Shown: positions 6,275-13,393, counted from the stretch's first letter. The stretch: 14,810 nt of DNA from an uncultured Lachnospiraceae bacterium (GCA_946549155.1 CAMNQN010000061.1:1-14810), one strand, 5' to 3'. Notes: generated by a model not told the origin, from the sequence alone. A program made the numbers and translations.

Positions 6275-6940
6275 ATGGAGATTTATGAACTGAGAGCCGA
6301 TCATTTGGCATTTTATTATGATGAGCACAGCATATTGAGGGATGCCTCTTTTACGGTGAAGCGCGGCGAACGAATCGCAATAGCGGGGGAAAATAGCACG
6401 GAGAGAACGATGCTGCTGAATATTATTTTGAGGCTGCATGATTCTGAGGGCGGCGGGATTTTTTTCGATGACCAGGATACGGAAAAAATGGAACTGGAAC
6501 TTTATCGTTCGCAGTTTTCTGTGGTTGCCCAGTTTCCGTACTTATTTCAGGATACGATACGGGATAATCTGGACCCGTTTTTTCACTATACGGATAAAGA
6601 ACTGATCAGTTTCTTTCGGAGGTTTCATATGGATGATGTGTACAAACGCCTGCCTGACGGGCTGGATACGCCAATCAATGTGGACGGTACGAATTTATCC
6701 GGAGGGGAAAAGCAGAAGCTGGCATTTCTTTGTGGGGTTTTGAAGAGAGCCCCCTTTTTAATTCGGGATGAATGTACCTCCGGTTATGATAAGGAGTCAG
6801 AGGAATGGCTTTTTACACAGGGTCTGGGGCTGCTGCATGATACAGGGATTATTTTTGTCACGCACCAATCGCAGTATTTGAACTGCTTTGATAGGGTATA
6901 TCAGCTTAAGAATGGAAGGTTGATGGAAATTGCAGTATAA
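6275..6940 (+). CDS. Stand-alone ABC exporter-type ATPase domain with degenerate Walker A
   Basis: The 221-residue ORF covers only the nucleotide-binding domain of an ABCB/MsbA-like half exporter; the membrane domain that should precede it is absent. Visible motifs are the A-loop region (FYYDEHSILRDASF), Q-loop Gln86 (VVAQFPYLFQDTI), an intact signature LSGGE (141-145), Walker B FLIRDE (161-166), D-loop SGYD and H-loop His197 (VTHQ). Walker A reads GENSTERT (38-45) where GxxGxGK(T/S) is expected, so the catalytic lysine is Arg44 and two glycines are lost. ATP hydrolysis is unlikely. Walker B also has Arg in its hydrophobic strand. The ATG at 6275 has AGGGAG 6 bases upstream, so it may be translated. 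It sits between remnants of a sugar importer and is probably a decaying fragment. Confidence 0.7.
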   Translation: MEIYELRADHLAFYYDEHSILRDASFTVKRGERIAIAGENSTERTMLLNIILRLHDSEGGGIFFDDQDTEKMELELYRSQFSVVAQFPYLFQDTIRDNLDPFFHYTDKELISFFRRFHMDDVYKRLPDGLDTPINVDGTNLSGGEKQKLAFLCGVLKRAPFLIRDECTSGYDKESEEWLFTQGLGLLHDTGIIFVTHQSQYLNCFDRVYQLKNGRLMEIAV

Positions 6941-6986
6941 AGAGGAAAAGTCCAGTTGGCTGACTTTTTATTGGGAGGAACAAGTG

Positions 6987-7366
6987 ATGACAGAGAAACA
7001 GGAACGTTCTGCCGGTGGGAGCTATTGTCATGTTTCTGCAGTATCTGCTGTCTGAAACAGGACTGATAAACCAGCTTCTGGCTGTTTTCGGGGCAGATCC
7101 ACGGGACTGGATTCATTCCTCTGCGGCCTTCGGCATACTGATTCTGCTGTATCTGTGGAAATATGCGGGATATGATATGACTCTGCTGCTGGCTGGAATG
7201 AATATGATTCCTAAGGAGCAGACGGAGAGCGCTTCTCTGGACGGGGCCAGGGGCTGGCAGATTTTCTTTTATATTACGCTGCCTCAGTTGATTCCGGTTC
7301 TGTTTTTTACCTTTGTGATTTCCGTGGTAAATTCGTTCAAAATTTACCGGGAGGCCTTCTTGCTGG
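6987..7366 (+). pseudogene. Remnant of a MalF-type sugar ABC permease
   Basis: An ATG at 6987 behind GGGAGG (6975-6980) begins MTEKQERS, but the frame is then lost. From 7012 another frame gives the second half of a MalF/UgpA-type permease: membrane segments (VGAIVMFLQYLL, AAFGILILLYLWKYAGYD, PVLFFTFVISVVN) and the EAA loop EQTESASLDGARGWQIFFYI TLP, which docks on the ATPase. It ends SFKIYREAFLLGG, where it runs into the next permease. The first membrane segments and the last 50 or so residues are missing. Together with the solute-binding remnant and the next gene it shows a decayed carbohydrate uptake system. Confidence 0.8.
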
Positions 7367-7949
7367 GCGGGAATGCTGTTGGTGGGACTCTGCGTTGTCC
7401 TGACGGCATTCCCGGTGCTGTTTGTCCTGTTTCATTCCTTCGGACAGGATGTCAGGGCTGCGCTGCTTCCGGAAACATGGACGCTGGAACACTGGAAGCA
7501 GGTGCTCTTGTACCAGTCCGGCTATCTGACGAAATTCTGGATCAGTCTGGGGAGCGCTGATTCTTTCCGCCATGTTTCTGCCCTTCGGCACGGTGTTCCT
7601 GACCCAGATGATACGGGCGGTACCCGGCGAGGTGATGGAGGCCGCCCGTCTGGACGGAGCAGGCACAGGGCGTATTCTGATACATATGATAGCTCCCATG
7701 GTGAAGAGCGGCCTGGTATGCCTGACGGTTCTGACCTTTGTGGATGCCTGAAATATGGTGGAGCAGCCCATGATCTTTTTAAGCCGGCCGGAGCAGTATC
7801 CGCTGTCTGTATTTTTAGCCTCCGTACAGCCGGAGAGCCCGGGCATTTCCTTTGTCTGCAGTATATTGGCGCTTCTTCCTGCGGTGCTGCTGTATCTTTA
7901 TTACAGAGGGGAGCTGATGGAAGGACTTGAATTTATGGGGGTGAAATAA
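7367..7949 (+). pseudogene. Remnant of a MalG-type sugar ABC permease
   Basis: The N-terminal membrane segment and following loop read GMLLVGLCVVLTAFPVLFV then LFHSFGQDVRAALLPETWTL in one frame. After KFWISLG the frame changes and about 60 residues covering the middle membrane segments are gone. The frame then gives LSAMFLPFGTVFLTQMIRAV and the EAA loop GEVMEAARLDGAGTGRILIH. A TGA at 7749 replaces the Trp expected in TFVDAWN, and the rest (MVEQPMIFLSRPEQYPLSVF to LYYRGELMEGLEFMGVK) is intact to TAA at 7947. The start is fused directly to the end of the preceding permease remnant. It cannot make a working permease. The next gene begins at the base after this stop. Confidence 0.85.
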
Positions 7950-8336
7950 ATGGGCAAAAAGCAGATACGCAGATTTACGGTTATTCTCGCAGCGCTTTTG
8001 CTGATCTGTACCTTCTATTCCCGCAGCTATGAGCGGGTCCATACCCTCCGTGTTAAAACAGGAAAACCGCAATGGACGGAGGAACGTATGCTGCTTCTGC
8101 CGAAGGGCGCCCTGCTTGATGGGGAAAATGGGGAAAACAGCTGCGTCTGGACAGTCAAAGATGTGGATACGGTCTGGGGCCTGTGGCAGGTTTTGGAAAA
8201 AGAGGAGATTACACTCTGCGGAGAAGAAAACGGCTGCATACTGGCCCAGGGGCTGCTCAAGGGAGTGGAGACCCGGGTGGTGACCGGATGTGAGGAAGAA
8301 TTGCGGCCGGGGAGCAGGGCTGTTATAGAGGAGTGA
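7950..8336 (+). CDS. Membrane-anchored extracytoplasmic protein, HlyD-like C-terminal domain
   Basis: This intact 128-residue protein has a basic start (MGKKQIRR), one membrane segment (about 9-23, FTVILAALLLICTFY) and an outside domain. The domain pattern (LLLPKGALLDGENGENSCVW TVKDVDTVWG... then LLKGVETRVVTGCEEELRPGSRAVIEE) recalls the beta-barrel end of periplasmic adaptor (HlyD/MacA-like) proteins, but without the coiled-coil hairpin. This is a by-eye similarity only. The ATG follows the stop of the broken MalG-type permease with no gap, so it was the last gene of that sugar-transport operon. With its partners broken, its present role and even its expression are doubtful. No strong RBS of its own is seen beyond GGGGGTG about 12 bases upstream. 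Confidence 0.6.
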   Translation: MGKKQIRRFTVILAALLLICTFYSRSYERVHTLRVKTGKPQWTEERMLLLPKGALLDGENGENSCVWTVKDVDTVWGLWQVLEKEEITLCGEENGCILAQGLLKGVETRVVTGCEEELRPGSRAVIEE

Positions 8337-8375
8337 AAGAACACAGCCAGGATGCAGCAGGATGGTGACATTTGG

Positions 8376-8408
8376 ACAAAAAGAAGGGGCCGCCAAAGCA
8401 GCCCCCGG
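8376..8408 (-). terminator. Intrinsic terminator of the small Cys-Pro/Arg-Asp gene
   Basis: Read on the - strand, GGGGCTGC (8405-8398) pairs with GCGGCCCC (8393-8386) around a 4-base loop, with one G-U pair, and is followed by TTCTTTTT. It begins about 15 bases after the stop of the gene at 8420-8587. Confidence 0.8.
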
Positions 8409-8419
8409 TATATTAAAAT

Positions 8420-8587
8420 TTAATAACGGCCTCGTCTGTCGTCTCTGCGGTCATTCCGGCGATCATCCCGTCTGTCTTCTCTTCTGTCATCCTGTCGGTC
8501 ATCACGACGATTCCGGTCGCAGTCACAGCGGCAGGGCGGACAGGGAGGACAAGGGCGCATGCGGCGGTTGTCAAAATTGTCAGGCAT
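8420..8587 (-). CDS. Small Cys-Pro / Arg-Asp repeat protein, function unknown
   Basis: On the - strand an ATG at 8587 has AGGAG 7 bases upstream and opens a 55-codon frame ending TAA at 8420. The product starts MPDNFDNRRM, has a cysteine cluster RPCPPCPPCRCDCD (residues 11-24; five Cys), and then a tail almost only of Arg and Asp in DDRR/EDRR/NDRR units (about 25-52) ending GRY. The tail is a polyampholyte with near-balanced charge and is likely disordered; the CPPCPPCRCDC block could bind metal or form disulfides. There is no signal peptide. It has its own terminator and lies downstream of tRNA-Thr on the same strand. The opposite strand is open but has no proper start signals. I know no function for it. 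Confidence 0.7.
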   Translation of the reverse strand: MPDNFDNRRMRPCPPCPPCRCDCDRNRRDDRQDDRREDRRDDRRNDRRDDRRGRY

Positions 8588-8710
8588 AGAGGAACTCCTT
8601 TTTTTGTTTAGGATATGCGAAAGAAGGCAGAGTGGTTAATGAGATAGAAGCCACATAGATAAATGGACAGGAGCAGCAGGTGTGGGAACTGGGAATACTG
8701 CTTTAACAAT

Positions 8711-8737
8711 AAAAAACCTTGGATTTCCAAGGTTTTT
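8711..8737 (-). terminator. Terminator after tRNA-Thr
   Basis: AAAACCTTGG and CCAAGGTTTT form a perfect stem around a 4-base loop, followed on the - strand by a T-run. It begins 7 bases past the tRNA 3' end. The symmetrical A/T flanks mean it may work in both directions. Confidence 0.85.
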
Positions 8738-8743
8738 CAACAA

Positions 8744-8815
<72 letters not shown>

Positions 8816-8837
8816 ATGGCTAACAGCCAACATTGAC

Positions 8838-8866
8838 ATTATATATGCTTTTGTCTGTTTTGGCAA
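8838..8866 (-). promoter_or_regulatory. tRNA-Thr promoter
   Basis: On the - strand TTGCCA (8866-8861) and TATAAT (8843-8838) are 17 bases apart, 23 bases before the tRNA start. This is a near-consensus stable-RNA promoter. The end of a repeat-element copy (8891-8953) lies 25 bases further upstream. Confidence 0.85.
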
Positions 8867-8890
8867 GTCTTTTTTTAATTTTTTTAATAT

Positions 8891-8953
8891 GGGCCCCGTC
8901 TTTTCCTGCGTCCCGCCAATTAACAAAACAAGAAGAACATTGGCACCTGAACA
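8891..8953 (+). repeat. Solo end of the dispersed palindromic element
   Basis: GGGCCCCGTCTTTTCCTGCG then TCC-GCCAATTAACAAAACA and GAAGAACATTGGCACCTGAAC match the right end of the 3836-4147 element (GGCCCTGTCTTTTCCTGCGT..., TTAACAAAACACGGAAGAAC, GGCGCCTAAAC) and the copy at 1-91. Only about 60 bases are present. The inner stem parts and the opposite arm are missing, as the tRNA-Thr promoter directly precedes it. It separates the tRNA promoter from the HPr promoter. Confidence 0.75.
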
Positions 8954-8996
8954 ATAATGCTAAGCGTTATAAAGGGCAGGCCTTGTTTTTGTTTTC

Positions 8997-9020
8997 GTGC
9001 AAGAGAAATATCTCTTGCAC
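8997..9020. promoter_or_regulatory. Perfect inverted repeat, candidate operator of the HPr promoter
   Basis: GTGCAAGAGA (8997-9006) is followed after 4 bases by its exact reverse complement TCTCTTGCAC (9011-9020). The right arm contains the TTGCAC -35 box of the HPr promoter. No T-run follows on either strand, so it is not a terminator. A dimeric repressor binding here would block RNA polymerase. The repeat does not match the catabolite (cre) consensus. The regulator is not identifiable. Confidence 0.6.
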
Positions 9021-9043
9021 TGATTCAGTAAATGGAGTATGAT
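9015..9043 (+). promoter_or_regulatory. Promoter of the HPr-led gene group
   Basis: TTGCAC (9015-9020) and TATGAT (9038-9043) are 17 bases apart. Transcription would start near 9050, leaving a leader of about 43 bases before the HPr gene. The -35 box overlaps the inverted repeat at 8997-9020. Confidence 0.65.
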
Positions 9044-9092
9044 GAATAAGTGTTTTACACAACATCTAGCTATTTCAGGGTGGTGAGTAAAA

Positions 9093-9356
9093 ATGAAGAG
9101 TAAAAAAATCAGAATTGCAAATACGTCAGGACTGCATGTACGGCCGGCGGGAGTGCTGGCTAAGGCGGCAGAGCAGTGTGAATCCCGGGTGGAATTGATT
9201 GTGGGAAATAATATTGTGAACTGCAGGAGCATCCTGAATATTTTATCCATGGCAGTGCGAAGCGGTGACGAGGTGGAAATCTGCTGCACCGGGAAGACGG
9301 AAGAGAAGGACCTGGAATATATGCTGCATGTGATTGAGAATGATTTGGAAAAGTAG
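9093..9356 (+). CDS. HPr-family phosphocarrier protein
   Basis: HPr carries phosphate from enzyme I to sugar-specific PTS enzymes and, when phosphorylated on Ser46 by HPr kinase, acts with CcpA in catabolite control in Firmicutes. The 87 residues show both sites at the standard positions: His15 in GLHVRPAG and Ser46 in VNCRSILNILSMAV. Compared with typical HPr (VNGKSIMGVMSL) the Ser46 region has Cys44 and Arg45 and lacks the usual glycine, so recognition by HPr kinase or CcpA might differ. GGTGAG lies 5 bases before the ATG. No enzyme I gene is adjacent; the next gene begins 33 bases downstream. It may be the main HPr or a second, Crh-like copy, which this window cannot decide. Confidence 0.92.
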   Translation: MKSKKIRIANTSGLHVRPAGVLAKAAEQCESRVELIVGNNIVNCRSILNILSMAVRSGDEVEICCTGKTEEKDLEYMLHVIENDLEK

Positions 9357-9389
9357 TGCTTTCACAGTATGATTACAGGGAGAAAAAAG

Positions 9390-10316
9390 ATGAAAAAGAC
9401 GACACTGGTCATCATGGCTGCCGGAATTGGCAGCCGCTTTGGCGGGGGTATCAAGCAGTTGACTTCCTTTGGCCCCAATGGTGAGATCATCATGGATTAT
9501 TCTATCTATGATGCCATAGAAGCGGGATTTAATAAGGTGATATTCGTAATCCGCAGGGAGCTGGAAAAGGATTTTAAGGAGATCATCGGAAAGCGGATCG
9601 AGAAGATTATCGAGGTGGAGTATGCATTTCAGGAGCTTCGGGACATTCCGGAGGGAATCGCTTTTCCAGAGGGCCGGACGAAGCCCTGGGGTACGGGACA
9701 GGCAATCCTGTCCTGTAAGGGATTGATAAATGAACCCTTCGCGGTGATCAATGCCGACGATTACTATGGAAAGGAAGCGTTCCGTCTGGTGCATGACTAT
9801 CTGGCGGACACGAAGGTGACTGCCGGGGGACACTTTTCTTTCTGCATGGCGGGCTTTATTCTGGAGAACACACTGTCGGATAACGGAGGTGTGACCCGGG
9901 GCATCTGCCTGACGGATGAAAATCAAAATCTGACCGGTGTGAAGGAGACCAGAAATATTGTCAGGACACCGGAAGGGGCGGCGGTCCTTAAGGAGGACGG
10001 GTCTTTGCAGGCGCTGGATGCAAAGCATCTGGTTTCCATGAATTTCTGGGGCTTTACCCCGGATTTTATAGAGGAACTGGAGAGCGGATTCCAAAGATTT
10101 TTGCGGGAGCTGACAGAGGAGAATGCCCGGAAGGCCGAGTATCTGCTGCCCACCATCGTGGATCAGCTGCTTCGGGAGAAACGGGTGGATTTGACGGTGT
10201 TAAAATCGGAGGATAAGTGGTTTGGCGTGACCTACCGGGAGGATGTCCCTTCCGTGATCGCGGATTTCAAGAAGCTTCTGGAGGAAGGGGTATATCCTTC
10301 AAAGCTTTGGAAATAA
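9390..10316 (+). CDS. Nucleotidyltransferase of the sugar-phosphate type
   Basis: The enzyme joins a nucleoside monophosphate from an NTP to a phosphorylated sugar or similar alcohol. The 308-residue protein opens with the Rossmann-like signature VIMAAGIGSRFGGGIKQL (about 7-24), which binds the nucleotide phosphates. NADDYYG (Asp123, Asp124) is the metal-binding segment. PWGTGQAILS follows the usual pattern for contact with the base and sugar. KWFGVTYREDVPSVIADFKK lies near the C-terminus. I chose ATG 9390 because AGGGAG (9377-9382) is 7 bases upstream; an ATG 21 bases earlier has no RBS. The substrate cannot be read from the sequence; UTP-glucose-1-phosphate type is only one option. The sequence is intact and in line with its neighbours. 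Confidence 0.88.
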   Translation: MKKTTLVIMAAGIGSRFGGGIKQLTSFGPNGEIIMDYSIYDAIEAGFNKVIFVIRRELEKDFKEIIGKRIEKIIEVEYAFQELRDIPEGIAFPEGRTKPWGTGQAILSCKGLINEPFAVINADDYYGKEAFRLVHDYLADTKVTAGGHFSFCMAGFILENTLSDNGGVTRGICLTDENQNLTGVKETRNIVRTPEGAAVLKEDGSLQALDAKHLVSMNFWGFTPDFIEELESGFQRFLRELTEENARKAEYLLPTIVDQLLREKRVDLTVLKSEDKWFGVTYREDVPSVIADFKKLLEEGVYPSKLWK

Positions 10317-10430
10317 ATCAGCAGAGGGAGTATCTTTGTCTTGAATATGACAGAAAAGGGGAATCGCTACGCTTGTGGGGAGGGAGAAACCACGGGCGCA
10401 AAAGATTACGACGGAAAAAGGAGAGAGACA

Positions 10431-10499
10431 ATGAACTTTAATGAGAACGAAACAGAAGAAGTATATACAGAGGAAGAGATGCTGGCGTATACGGAGTAA
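10431..10499 (+). CDS. Putative acidic micropeptide between nucleotidyltransferase and DUF1846
   Basis: An ATG at 10431 has AGGAG 7 bases upstream (10419-10423) and gives 22 residues, MNFNENETEEVYTEEEMLAY then TE, with eight Glu and no Lys or Arg. The same frame is open further back: ATG 10347 would give 50 residues and TTG 10341 would give 52, helped by AGGGAG at 10325-10330. The strongest RBS favours the short form. It ends 17 bases before DUF1846, whose own RBS (GGTGAG) follows. It may be a leader peptide or a small regulator; I do not recognise it. It is too short to be sure it is translated. Confidence 0.45.
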   Translation: MNFNENETEEVYTEEEMLAYTE

Positions 10500-10516
10500 T
10501 TGACGGTGAGAGAAAA

Positions 10517-11992
10517 ATGAAAATTGGATTTGATAATGAAAAATATTTGAAGATTCAGTCCGAGCATATTAAGGAGCGCATCGGGCATTTTGGTGATAAG
10601 CTGTATCTGGAGTTTGGCGGGAAGCTGTTTGACGACTTCCACGCTTCCCGGGTGCTTCCCGGCTTTGCTCCGGACAGCAAGCTGCGGATGCTGATGCAGC
10701 TTGCGGATATGGCGGAGATCGTCATTGTGATCAATGCGGCGGACATTGAGAAAAATAAGATACGGGGAGACCTTGGGATTACTTATGAGATGGATGTACT
10801 GCGCCTGATTGCCGAATTTGAGAACAGGGGCATGTTTGTGGGCAGTATAGTGATTACTCACTATGAGGGACAGCGCGGCGCGAAGCAATTCAAGGAGAAA
10901 CTGGAAAAGAGAGGGATCCGGGTATATCTGCATTATACGATTGAGGGGTATCCTGCCAATATTCCGCTGATCGTGAGCCCTGAGGGCTTTGGAAAGAACG
11001 ATTATATCGAGACGCAGCGCCCCCTGGTGGTGATTACAGCGCCGGGACCGGGCAGCGGTAAGATGGCCACCTGCTTATCCCAGCTTTATCATGACAATCT
11101 GAGGGGGATTAAGGCGGGCTATGCCAAGTTTGAGACCTTCCCCATCTGGAATATTCCGCTGAAGCATCCGGTGAATCTGGCCTATGAGGCTGCTACGGCG
11201 GATTTAAACGACGTAAACATGATCGACCCCTTCCATCTGGAGGCCTATGGAAAAACTACGGTGAACTATAACAGGGATATCGAGATTTTCCCGGTGCTGG
11301 CTGCTATTTTCGAAGGTATTTACGGGGAGTGCATGTACAAATCTCCTACGGATATGGGTGTGAATATGGCTGGAAACTGCATCATTGATGATGAAGCCTG
11401 CTGTGAGGCATCCCGGATGGAGATTATCCGCCGTTACTATCAGACCGTCAATAAGGTGGTGAAGGATGAAGCCTCCCAGAATGAGGTCTATAAAATCGAG
11501 CTGCTGATGAAGCAGGCGAAGATTACCACCGCGGACCGGAAGGTGACAGTGGCGGCCAGAAAGCGGGCGGAGGAGATGGAGGTGGAGGCTGCGGCCATCG
11601 AGCTGCCGGACGGCACGATTATTACTTCAAAGACCTCAGACCTTCTGGGGGCTTCCGCGGCCCTTCTGATGAATGCTCTGAAATATCTGGCAGGAGTGAA
11701 TCACGAGATTCATCTGATCAGTCCCGGGGCGATCCGGCCGATTCAGGAATTAAAGACCCGTTTTTTGGGAAGCAAGAATCCGCGCCTGCACACCGACGAG
11801 GTGCTGGTAGCATTATCCACCTCCGCCTATGAGGATGAAAATGCGAAACGGGCGCTGGAGCAGCTGCCGAATTTGAGTGGCTGTCAGGTGCATACCACGG
11901 TCATGCTGTCTGATGTGGATATCAAGATTTTTAAGAAGCTGGGGGTGGATCTGACCAGCGAGCCGGTGCAGACCGTGAAGCAGTGGTACTGA
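10517..11992 (+). CDS. DUF1846 family protein
   Basis: The 491-residue protein begins MKIGFDNEKYLKIQSEHIKE and matches a large, well-conserved Firmicutes family of unknown function with known structures (DUF1846). ITAPGPGSGKMATCLSQLYH (Lys182) looks like a phosphate-binding loop, so a nucleotide or phosphate ligand is plausible. Other conserved-looking parts are SPTDMGVNMAGNCIIDDEAC and AAAIELPDGTIITSKTSDLL. No signal peptide or membrane segment is visible, so it should be cytoplasmic. GGTGAG is 6 bases before the ATG. The MATE gene follows after 42 bases. Family assignment is firm; function is not established. Confidence 0.93.
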   Translation: MKIGFDNEKYLKIQSEHIKERIGHFGDKLYLEFGGKLFDDFHASRVLPGFAPDSKLRMLMQLADMAEIVIVINAADIEKNKIRGDLGITYEMDVLRLIAEFENRGMFVGSIVITHYEGQRGAKQFKEKLEKRGIRVYLHYTIEGYPANIPLIVSPEGFGKNDYIETQRPLVVITAPGPGSGKMATCLSQLYHDNLRGIKAGYAKFETFPIWNIPLKHPVNLAYEAATADLNDVNMIDPFHLEAYGKTTVNYNRDIEIFPVLAAIFEGIYGECMYKSPTDMGVNMAGNCIIDDEACCEASRMEIIRRYYQTVNKVVKDEASQNEVYKIELLMKQAKITTADRKVTVAARKRAEEMEVEAAAIELPDGTIITSKTSDLLGASAALLMNALKYLAGVNHEIHLISPGAIRPIQELKTRFLGSKNPRLHTDEVLVALSTSAYEDENAKRALEQLPNLSGCQVHTTVMLSDVDIKIFKKLGVDLTSEPVQTVKQWY

Positions 11993-12034
11993 ACCGCTGA
12001 CTGCGGGGGGAAAATTTACTGGGAGCAATGAAAG

Positions 12035-13393
12035 ATGAAAACGACAGATCTGACGCAGGGAAGCGTGCCGCGGCAGCTGATTTTGTTCAGCCTGCCTATG
12101 ATCGCGGGAAATCTCCTGCAGCAGTGCTATAATATTGCCGATACGCTGATTGTGGGCCGGGTGATCGGCCCTCAGGCGCTGGCGGCAGTGGGCTCTGCGT
12201 ATACGCTGATGACGCTTCTTAATTCCATTATTATCGGGCTGTGCATGGGCGGATCGGTGGTGCTCTCCCGTCTCTTCGGTGCGGGGGCCATCCGGGATTT
12301 CCGTACAGCGCTGTTTAATTCTTTTTGTTTTACCGGCATCGTTGCGCTGATCGTGAATGGGGCGGCGGTGATCCTTCTGGAGCCCTGCCTGCAGCTTCTG
12401 AACATTAAGGATGCGGTATTTGACGATTCTTTGATCTACCTGCATATTATTCTGGCAGGGATGATGTTTACCTTTTTATACAATTTTATCTCCAACGGGC
12501 TGCGCAGTATTGGAAATACAGTGGTTCCGCTGATTTTTCTGGGCATTTCCGCCGGATTGAACATTGTGCTGGATGTATTGTTCACTGTAAATTTCCGCAT
12601 GGGGATTGCAGGGGCGGCTTACGCTACCATTTTTTCCCAGGCGGTGTCCGCCCTGGGTATTTTCGCGTACTTTTTAAAGAAAGCGAAGAAGTTCCTTCCC
12701 GGAAAAGAAAACCGGCGTTTGTCAGCAGAGCATTTAAAGAACATCGTGTCCAATTCCCTAATGACCAGTATCCAGCAATCGGTAATGAATACGGGCATTC
12801 TGATGATCCAGGGGCTGGTGAACAGCTTTGGCGTAAATGTGATGGCGGCCTTTGCGGCGGCGGTGAAGATCGATGCCTTCGCCTATATGCCGGCCCAGGA
12901 CTTTGGAAATGCCTTTGCGGTGTATGTGGCCCAGAACCGGGGAGCCGGGAAGACGCAGCGAATCCGGCAGGGTATGAAAGATGCTGTGGCTATTTCCGTA
13001 CTGTTCTGCCTGGTTTCCTCCCTACTGGTGGCGCTGTGGGCTCCCTGGCTGATGGGGCTGTTTGTAAAGGGCAGTGAGCGGGAGATTATCAGCATCGGGG
13101 TGTTTTATCTGCGCTCGGAGGGGCTGTGTTATGCGGGAATCGGCATTCTGTTTCTGATGTATGCGTTCTACCGCGGGCTTGACCGGACCCAGATGTCTAT
13201 TGTACTCACCATAATTTCCCTGGGTACCCGGGTGGCGTTATCCTATGGGCTGGCCCCTGGTCTGGGCTACGAGATGATCTGGTGGTCTATTCCCATCGGA
13301 TGGGTGCTGGCGGATCTGGTGGGTGCGGCCGGGTATGGAAGATGGAGGAAAATGTGGCCCGCCGGGGTACACAAAGACGGTCTTTCAGAGTAA
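12035..13393 (+). CDS. MATE family multidrug/toxin efflux transporter
   Basis: The 452-residue membrane protein fits a MATE transporter, a cation-driven antiporter that exports drugs and metabolites. It opens TQGSVPRQLILFSLPMIAGN LLQQCYNIADTLIVGRVIG, the usual MATE start, followed by AAVGSAYTLMTLL and a pattern of about 12 membrane segments; the second half repeats the first (LMTSIQQSVMNTGILMIQGL). Length is normal. TGGGAG lies 9 bases before the ATG; an ATG at 12028 is in a different frame. The gene is 42 bases after DUF1846 and 73 bases before the galactanase gene. The exported substrate cannot be told from the sequence. Confidence 0.95.
   Translation: MKTTDLTQGSVPRQLILFSLPMIAGNLLQQCYNIADTLIVGRVIGPQALAAVGSAYTLMTLLNSIIIGLCMGGSVVLSRLFGAGAIRDFRTALFNSFCFTGIVALIVNGAAVILLEPCLQLLNIKDAVFDDSLIYLHIILAGMMFTFLYNFISNGLRSIGNTVVPLIFLGISAGLNIVLDVLFTVNFRMGIAGAAYATIFSQAVSALGIFAYFLKKAKKFLPGKENRRLSAEHLKNIVSNSLMTSIQQSVMNTGILMIQGLVNSFGVNVMAAFAAAVKIDAFAYMPAQDFGNAFAVYVAQNRGAGKTQRIRQGMKDAVAISVLFCLVSSLLVALWAPWLMGLFVKGSEREIISIGVFYLRSEGLCYAGIGILFLMYAFYRGLDRTQMSIVLTIISLGTRVALSYGLAPGLGYEMIWWSIPIGWVLADLVGAAGYGRWRKMWPAGVHKDGLSE

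Noticed and set aside
8362..8589. 75-codon + strand frame with several Cys and His
   Set aside because: It is the mirror of the - strand Cys-Pro/Arg-Asp gene, which has the RBS and terminator; the + frame has no convincing RBS and begins inside that terminator.
8833..9042. 69-codon + strand frame with a hydrophobic start
   Set aside because: It runs across the tRNA promoter, the solo repeat end and the operator; the hydrophobic part comes from the T-rich tRNA promoter region, and no RBS is present.
9243..10094. 283-codon - strand frame
   Set aside because: It is antisense to the HPr and nucleotidyltransferase genes, which have clear motifs and RBS; long antisense frames are common opposite biased coding sequence.
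11813..12445. 210-codon - strand frame rich in His and Arg
   Set aside because: It is antisense to DUF1846 and MATE and crosses their boundary; no start signals.
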